From: UBA12191 sp964422295
GTDB taxonomy: Bacteria > Planctomycetota > UBA8108 > UBA1146
Assembly (NCBI GenBank): GCA_964422295.1
Contig: CAYRAM010000048.1
Coordinates: forward strand, 1 to 11,079
Direction: 5' to 3'
Length of the DNA: 11,079 bases
Below the pieces are notes generated by a model. That model was not told where the DNA came from. It made no database searches and worked only from the letters and a program-made list of their open reading frames with translations. The position numbers and the translations under genes were made by a program. This document shows positions 7,630 to 11,079 of this stretch, piece after piece. How positions within the stretch are numbered: the first letter of the stretch is position 1; each line of letters opens with the position of its first letter.

Positions 7630-9453
7630 TCATGAAACGGTCACCGACTTTGCCAGCGCGCGGGGTTTGTCGACGTTTCTTCCCAATGCTTTTGCGGTGT
7701 AGTAGGCCAACAGCTGGGCTTGCATCAACTGCAGCATCGGTGTGGTCCACGGTCCGGCTGCCGGGCACTCGACGATCGATTCGGGTCGCGGATCCGGAGG
7801 CGGTGATCCTTGTGGCTGGAAGCAGATCACCTTGCCACCGCGGGTAGAAATCTCTGCGATCGCTCCCATCGCATGCTGACGGAGATCATGAACATCCGAA
7901 CCTGGCAGAAAAATCACGGTGTGCATCGCATCGTCGATCAGCGAGATCGTGCCATGTTTGAGGGCTCCGGAAGACATCCCTTCGGCATGGCAGTAGGTCA
8001 CTTCCTTGAACTTGAGTGCGGCTTCGAGTGCCAGACCGTGCTGGATTCCCCTGCCGAGGAAGAACCAATTGCGCATGACGCTGTGGCGGCGGGCGAGATC
8101 CCGAATCTGGCCATGATCCCCCTCTGCGATGGCATCGAGGCGCGCCGGCAATGCGGCCATGTCCTCACGAATCGCTGCCAACCGTTCCCCATCGAGGACC
8201 CCTTTGCGCTCTCCCAATCGAACCGCAATGCGCAGCATCAGTGCCAACTGTGAAATCGTCGACTTGGTGGAGAGTACGCAGATCTCCGGGCCTGCTCCCT
8301 GGTCGATGTATTGGTCCACTTCGCGTGCCATCGATGATGATTCCACATTCAGGATGGCGGAAAGATTTGCTCCCCGGGATCGGGAGAGTCGCAGCGCACG
8401 CAAAGTGTCATATGTTTCCCCTGACTGGCTGATGGCGAGGACGTGATCCGAGTCTCGCAGGGGGACCATGTGAGGCATTTCATCCGATGACATCGCAGGG
8501 GTAAATTCATCCGCCAGTTCACTGATCATGTACTGGCCCATCAAAGCGACGTAGAAACTGGTTCCGACACCGGTGAGAACGGTACGTTGGGATTTTTCCA
8601 TCGCTGTGACGATGTCATCAATCTGGTCATCAGGCAGTTCGATAGCGGTTTGAACGACCTTCCCATTCTCGGCGATCTCCTTCGACATGAAGTCAGGGTA
8701 GCCCGCCAAATCGACGGCTCTTTCGGCGATGGAAATCGTTTCCGGTTTGCGCTGAAATGTGGAACCGTCACTGATATTGCGCAGAGTGCAGCTTTTTTGA
8801 TCGACCCGTGCCATCTCACCGTCCTCGAGCCAGATGACTTTCTCGGTGATCCCCCCAAGGGTGAGTGGATCAGAGGAGAAGCAGTGAAAATCGTCGCCGA
8901 CTCCGATCAGGAGCGGGCTTTCTTTGCGCAACGCATAGAGAGTGCCCGGTTCCTGTTTCGTCATGACCCCGATGGCGTATGTCCCTTGAAGTTTCTGGGC
9001 ACAGATGAGAATCGCTTCTTCCACCGTCGAGCCCTGTTTGATTGCTCTTTCGATGAGGTGGGCGATGACTTCGGAATCGGTCTCCGACAGAAAGGTGTGC
9101 CCTTCGGCGATCAACTCCTGTCGCAGTGCTTCGTAGCCTTGCAGGATGCCGTTGTGGACGATGGCGATGTCGCCATAGGAATCGACGAGGGGGTGGGAGT
9201 TGAGGCGACTGACACGGCCGTGGGTTGCCCAGCGGACGTGCCCAAGACCCCAGTTTCCGGAGATCTCGGCGAAGCGCTCCTCGCTCGCAACCCTTTGGAC
9301 CGGTCCGGCACCCTTGCGTATCTGCAGGTGGCCATCCTCGCCTCCGACGGTGAGCCCACAGGAGTCGTAACCCCGGTACTCCAATTTTTCGAGTGCATCG
9401 ATGAGCAGGGGAGTGACGTTTCGGTTTGCAGAGATGCCAAAAATTCCACACAT
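7630..9453 (-). CDS. glmS: Glutamine--fructose-6-phosphate aminotransferase (isomerizing) GlmS
   Basis: Converts fructose-6-phosphate and glutamine to glucosamine-6-phosphate and glutamate, the entry to UDP-N-acetylglucosamine for peptidoglycan and lipopolysaccharide. The 607-aa product is full length (E. coli 609). The class II glutaminase domain starts MCGIFGI with nucleophile Cys2 exposed by Met removal, then RGYDS, GHVRWATHG (71-79), HNG and TDSE. Two SIS domains follow, with TGVGTSF (294-300), SQSGET (342-347) and the isomerase active site KFKEVTYCHAEG. Glu484, His500 and Lys602 correspond to E. coli Glu488, His504 and Lys603, and the tail LAKSVTVS is conserved. Departures from the usual sequence are ENG in place of EQP after MSKEIA, and ALKHG in place of ELKHG; both spare the catalytic residues. 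GGGAGG lies six bases before the start, inside the 3' end of queD. No leader long enough for a glmS ribozyme separates the two genes. Confidence 0.97.
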   Translation of the reverse strand: MCGIFGISANRNVTPLLIDALEKLEYRGYDSCGLTVGGEDGHLQIRKGAGPVQRVASEERFAEISGNWGLGHVRWATHGRVSRLNSHPLVDSYGDIAIVHNGILQGYEALRQELIAEGHTFLSETDSEVIAHLIERAIKQGSTVEEAILICAQKLQGTYAIGVMTKQEPGTLYALRKESPLLIGVGDDFHCFSSDPLTLGGITEKVIWLEDGEMARVDQKSCTLRNISDGSTFQRKPETISIAERAVDLAGYPDFMSKEIAENGKVVQTAIELPDDQIDDIVTAMEKSQRTVLTGVGTSFYVALMGQYMISELADEFTPAMSSDEMPHMVPLRDSDHVLAISQSGETYDTLRALRLSRSRGANLSAILNVESSSMAREVDQYIDQGAGPEICVLSTKSTISQLALMLRIAVRLGERKGVLDGERLAAIREDMAALPARLDAIAEGDHGQIRDLARRHSVMRNWFFLGRGIQHGLALEAALKFKEVTYCHAEGMSSGALKHGTISLIDDAMHTVIFLPGSDVHDLRQHAMGAIAEISTRGGKVICFQPQGSPPPDPRPESIVECPAAGPWTTPMLQLMQAQLLAYYTAKALGRNVDKPRALAKSVTVS

Positions 9454-9455
9454 TG

Positions 9456-9836
9456 TTATGCCTCCCGATGAGATCCGCGATAGGTACAGCCGGTGTTGCA
9501 GGTTTCATGGACGGTAACGGAACTGAGGCCGACGAGGTTCCCTTCGATCCGTTGCCAGATCCACACCGCAATGTGCTCTGAAGTGGGGTTTTCGAGGCCC
9601 TCTATTTCATTGAGGTAGCGGTGATCCAGTTCTTCGATCACCGGAGCAACGACCTTTTTGAGATCTGCAAAATCCATGACCCAGCCGGATGTATCACCGA
9701 TGGGTCCGGTGACTCTCACTTCAACATGGAAGGTGTGTCCATGAAGGCGATGACACTTGTGATCCGCAGGAACATTGGGCAGTGAATGTGCCGAATCGAA
9801 TGAGAATTTTCTGAGCATTTCTACTTCATGACTCAT
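9456..9836 (-). CDS. queD: 6-carboxy-5,6,7,8-tetrahydropterin synthase QueD
   Basis: Converts 7,8-dihydroneopterin triphosphate to 6-carboxytetrahydropterin, the second step of the 7-deazaguanine (queuosine) pathway. From the chosen start the protein is 126 aa, usual for the family. Zinc ligands are His17 (DSAHSL) and His32/His34 (LHGH). Catalytic residues are Cys28, Asp71-His72 (ELDHRYLN) and Glu111 (VHET), aligning with E. coli QueD Cys27, His16, His31 and His33. PTSEHIAVWIW is also typical. 6-Pyruvoyltetrahydropterin synthase has the same fold; the adjacent queE makes QueD the better call. I favour ATG at 9836, with AAAGGA about ten bases upstream. A GTG at 9842 would add two residues and has a closer ribosome binding site. 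The stop is 2 nt from glmS, indicating coupling. Confidence 0.94.
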   Translation of the reverse strand: MSHEVEMLRKFSFDSAHSLPNVPADHKCHRLHGHTFHVEVRVTGPIGDTSGWVMDFADLKKVVAPVIEELDHRYLNEIEGLENPTSEHIAVWIWQRIEGNLVGLSSVTVHETCNTGCTYRGSHREA

Positions 9837-9884
9837 CAGCACATGTTCCTTTCTTCGATGAGTTCAATACGGCTGCGGAAGAAT

Positions 9885-10514
9885 TCAGCGGCCTCTCTCC
9901 GCAGGATCCCAAATGAACTTGTGTTGCTGGAGATGGAGCCGTACTTGAAGCTTGTCTTGCAGCATCCAATCCGACAACTGGGCAGGATCCAATTCTCCAT
10001 GAACCGGCGAGAACAGTATGGGAACAGGAATCTCGTTGGATTGAATCAGGTTTTTGGCCCACAGGTAGTCTTCCCTGTCTGCCAGTACCAGTTTCAGTTC
10101 GTCACCGATTTTCAGATGATCGAGATTCTCCAATAGATTGCGATCCTCTTCCCCCGATCCGGGGGCTTTCAGATCCATGATGACACCGACCCTGGGATCC
10201 AGATCGGCGATGGGGAATGCTCCCGAAGTTTCGAGGAGGACTTCACCGAATCGATCACAGAGCATTTTCAGCAATTCCGGCGCTTCTCCCTGGGCGAGGG
10301 GTTCTCCGCCGGTCACTTCGACCAGTTCGATGCCCGGCTCCGCAGCGGCAGCACAGATTTCATCGAGAGACATCTCATCACCGCCCTTGAATGAGTAGAC
10401 GGTATCACACCAGCGACATCGCAGCGGGCAGCCTGCAAGCCGGATGAAGACGCAAGGAAGTCCTGCCCGGGTGCTCTCTCCCTGGATCGAAGGATAGATT
10501 TCGACAACTCTCAA
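9885..10514 (-). CDS. queE: 7-carboxy-7-deazaguanine synthase QueE (radical SAM)
   Basis: Radical SAM enzyme that rearranges 6-carboxytetrahydropterin to 7-carboxy-7-deazaguanine, the step after QueD toward preQ0 and queuosine. The 209-aa protein carries the CxxxCxxC iron-sulfur motif in CPLRCRWC (Cys29, Cys33, Cys36). It also shows the substrate-binding SIQGES (9-14), FIRLAGC, the SAM-binding VTGGEPL (67-73), ETSG, and the family ending HKFIWDPAERGR. Length is close to known members (E. coli 223). The start is TTG at 10514, overlapping the upstream TGA as TTGA, with GGGGGA six bases upstream. MRVVEIYPSIQGES is the expected N-terminus, so TTG is well supported. queC, queF and folE are not in this window. 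Confidence 0.95.
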   Translation of the reverse strand: MRVVEIYPSIQGESTRAGLPCVFIRLAGCPLRCRWCDTVYSFKGGDEMSLDEICAAAAEPGIELVEVTGGEPLAQGEAPELLKMLCDRFGEVLLETSGAFPIADLDPRVGVIMDLKAPGSGEEDRNLLENLDHLKIGDELKLVLADREDYLWAKNLIQSNEIPVPILFSPVHGELDPAQLSDWMLQDKLQVRLHLQQHKFIWDPAERGR

Positions 10515-10933
10515 ACCGATTCCCCCAGATCAGCCAATAATCCGCGGACATCTTCGGGAATCTCAATCACTTCAAATTGTCCGTCCACCTGGGGCTTACA
10601 ACAGACTTTTCCGACCGCGGCGCGGAAGCAGACCCGGTTCCCTTGACGTCCTTCAAAGTGGAAGCGTACCGACCTTGCAGAGAGATCGGAGGTGGTCACT
10701 TTGAGAGTGATCTCGCCACGATACTGGATCGGTGAGAGAAACTCTGCTTCGAGGCTGCGCGTCGGGAAGCCGATCCCCCTGTCGAGGAACAATTCATGAT
10801 AGGGAGAACTCCCCCGATCGGCGAAGAGCGCTTCAAATGCCTGGTGGCACATGTCGAGGATGCGGGGGTAATAGACCACCCCGGCAGCGTCCACATCGTC
10901 AAATCTGACAGGTAGGTTTATTTCGTATGCCAT
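10511..10933 (-). CDS. Acyl-CoA thioesterase, hotdog fold (4-hydroxybenzoyl-CoA thioesterase / YbgC-FadM type)
   Basis: A 140-aa hotdog-fold protein expected to hydrolyse an acyl-CoA thioester in the cytosol. The signature RFDDVDAAGVVYYPRIL (10-26) contains the catalytic Asp15 of this group, followed by a long central helix (about 27-42) and strands around FLSPIQYRGEITLKV and VRFHFEGR. Length is typical. Acyl substrate is unknown; tol-pal genes, the usual neighbours of YbgC, are not in view. The start is ATG at 10933 with AAGGGA about ten bases upstream. The stop codon overlaps the TTG start of queE by 4 nt, so it is the first gene visible of the minus-strand operon and is translationally coupled to queE. 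Its link to queuosine synthesis is probably only positional. Confidence 0.92.
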   Translation of the reverse strand: MAYEINLPVRFDDVDAAGVVYYPRILDMCHQAFEALFADRGSSPYHELFLDRGIGFPTRSLEAEFLSPIQYRGEITLKVTTSDLSARSVRFHFEGRQGNRVCFRAAVGKVCCKPQVDGQFEVIEIPEDVRGLLADLGESV

Positions 10934-11079
10934 CCCTCAAGATCCCTTCCGGGGAATACTCCTGACCCCCTGGAGGGGTGTGGAGGAGCCTGTCCGGAGC
11001 TCTGGATTTGTTCGACCCCATTGCAGAGCATTGCCGGGCTGCCATCCAGTCGATAAACTCGGGATTCAGCGTAATTTGG
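10934..11079 (-). other. Upstream region with no confident gene; possible partial or decayed reading frame
   Basis: On the minus strand two frames stay open from the window edge. One ends TAA at 10920-10918, overlapping the thioesterase start by 16 bp. The other ends TGA at 10901-10899. The second begins with ITLNPEFIDWM, which resembles the LNPxFVEWLMG tail motif of some phage-type cytosine methyltransferases, but the sequence after it does not match. A short stem ACCCC/GGGGT (10965-10979) has no T-run. The region may hold the end of an upstream gene, a remnant, or the operon promoter; I cannot decide. Confidence 0.25.

Noticed and set aside
7131..7847. 238-codon plus-strand open frame opposite the PhzF-like gene and the glmS 3' end
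   Set aside because: It spans two supported minus-strand genes and their gap, with no domain or ribosome binding site.
7630..9453. Catalytically dead GlmS because of Ala in place of Glu in the ELKHG motif
   Set aside because: Counting back from the C-terminal lysine places the E. coli catalytic Glu488 in the KLKE motif, which is kept as KFKE (Glu484). The changed Glu is not the catalytic one.
8587..9471. 294-codon plus-strand open frame opposite glmS
   Set aside because: It mirrors the glmS coding strand and has no recognisable motif; glmS is complete and conserved here.
9454..9480. glmS ribozyme upstream of glmS
   Set aside because: queD ends 2 nt before the glmS start, so there is no non-coding leader to hold a ribozyme.
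8870..9571. 233-codon minus-strand frame overlapping glmS and queD
   Set aside because: It is out of frame with both and rich in Arg/Pro/His, as expected of an off-frame translation of GC-rich coding DNA.
10965..10979. Possible intrinsic terminator (ACCCC/GGGGT hairpin)
   Set aside because: The stem is only 5 bp and no T-run follows on either strand.

Overview
This is a bacterial chromosomal window made almost entirely of protein-coding genes, with moderately high G+C (about 55-60% by eye). NAD-dependent DNA ligase, bacterial-type GlmS and the QueD/QueE pair mark it as bacterial. The phylum cannot be fixed from the sequence. Genes are tightly packed and several probably start with TTG (queE, the PhzF-like gene, the HAD nucleotidase). 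I see no rRNA, tRNA, CRISPR array, insertion sequence or integrase, and no gene-free stretch longer than about 150 bp.

Layout: (1) Positions 1-2854, minus strand: ligA is followed after 44 bp by a sodium-dependent neurotransmitter:sodium symporter-family (SNF/NSS) transporter whose 3' half lies outside the window. (2) Positions 2855-2989: a divergent 135-bp intergenic region holding the leader of the plus-strand operon, including GC-rich alternative hairpins. (3) Positions 2990-6747, plus strand: a class II tRNA nucleotidyltransferase with an HD domain (CCA-adding or related), a TIM-barrel sugar-phosphate isomerase/epimerase-like protein starting 2 nt after the previous stop, and a HAD-superfamily cytosolic 5'-nucleotidase of the HAD-IG (cN-II-like) type. 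(4) Positions 6753-10933, minus strand, converging on the previous operon with a 5-nt gap. In transcription order: a hotdog-fold acyl-CoA thioesterase, queE, queD, glmS and a PhzF-family isomerase. (5) Positions 10934-11079: upstream sequence with no confident gene, possibly the decayed or partial end of another gene.

The minus-strand operon puts two steps of 7-deazaguanine (queuosine precursor) synthesis, QueD and QueE, next to GlmS, the first committed enzyme of amino-sugar and cell-wall precursor synthesis. The plus-strand operon joins tRNA 3'-end maturation to an uncharacterised TIM-barrel protein and a purine-nucleotidase-like HAD enzyme. Most genes are ordinary housekeeping genes. The least explained are the TIM-barrel/HAD pair, the repeat-duplicated start of the transporter, the alternative hairpins in the cca leader, and the upstream remnant at the right edge. 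I found no convincing novel defence or mobile system.
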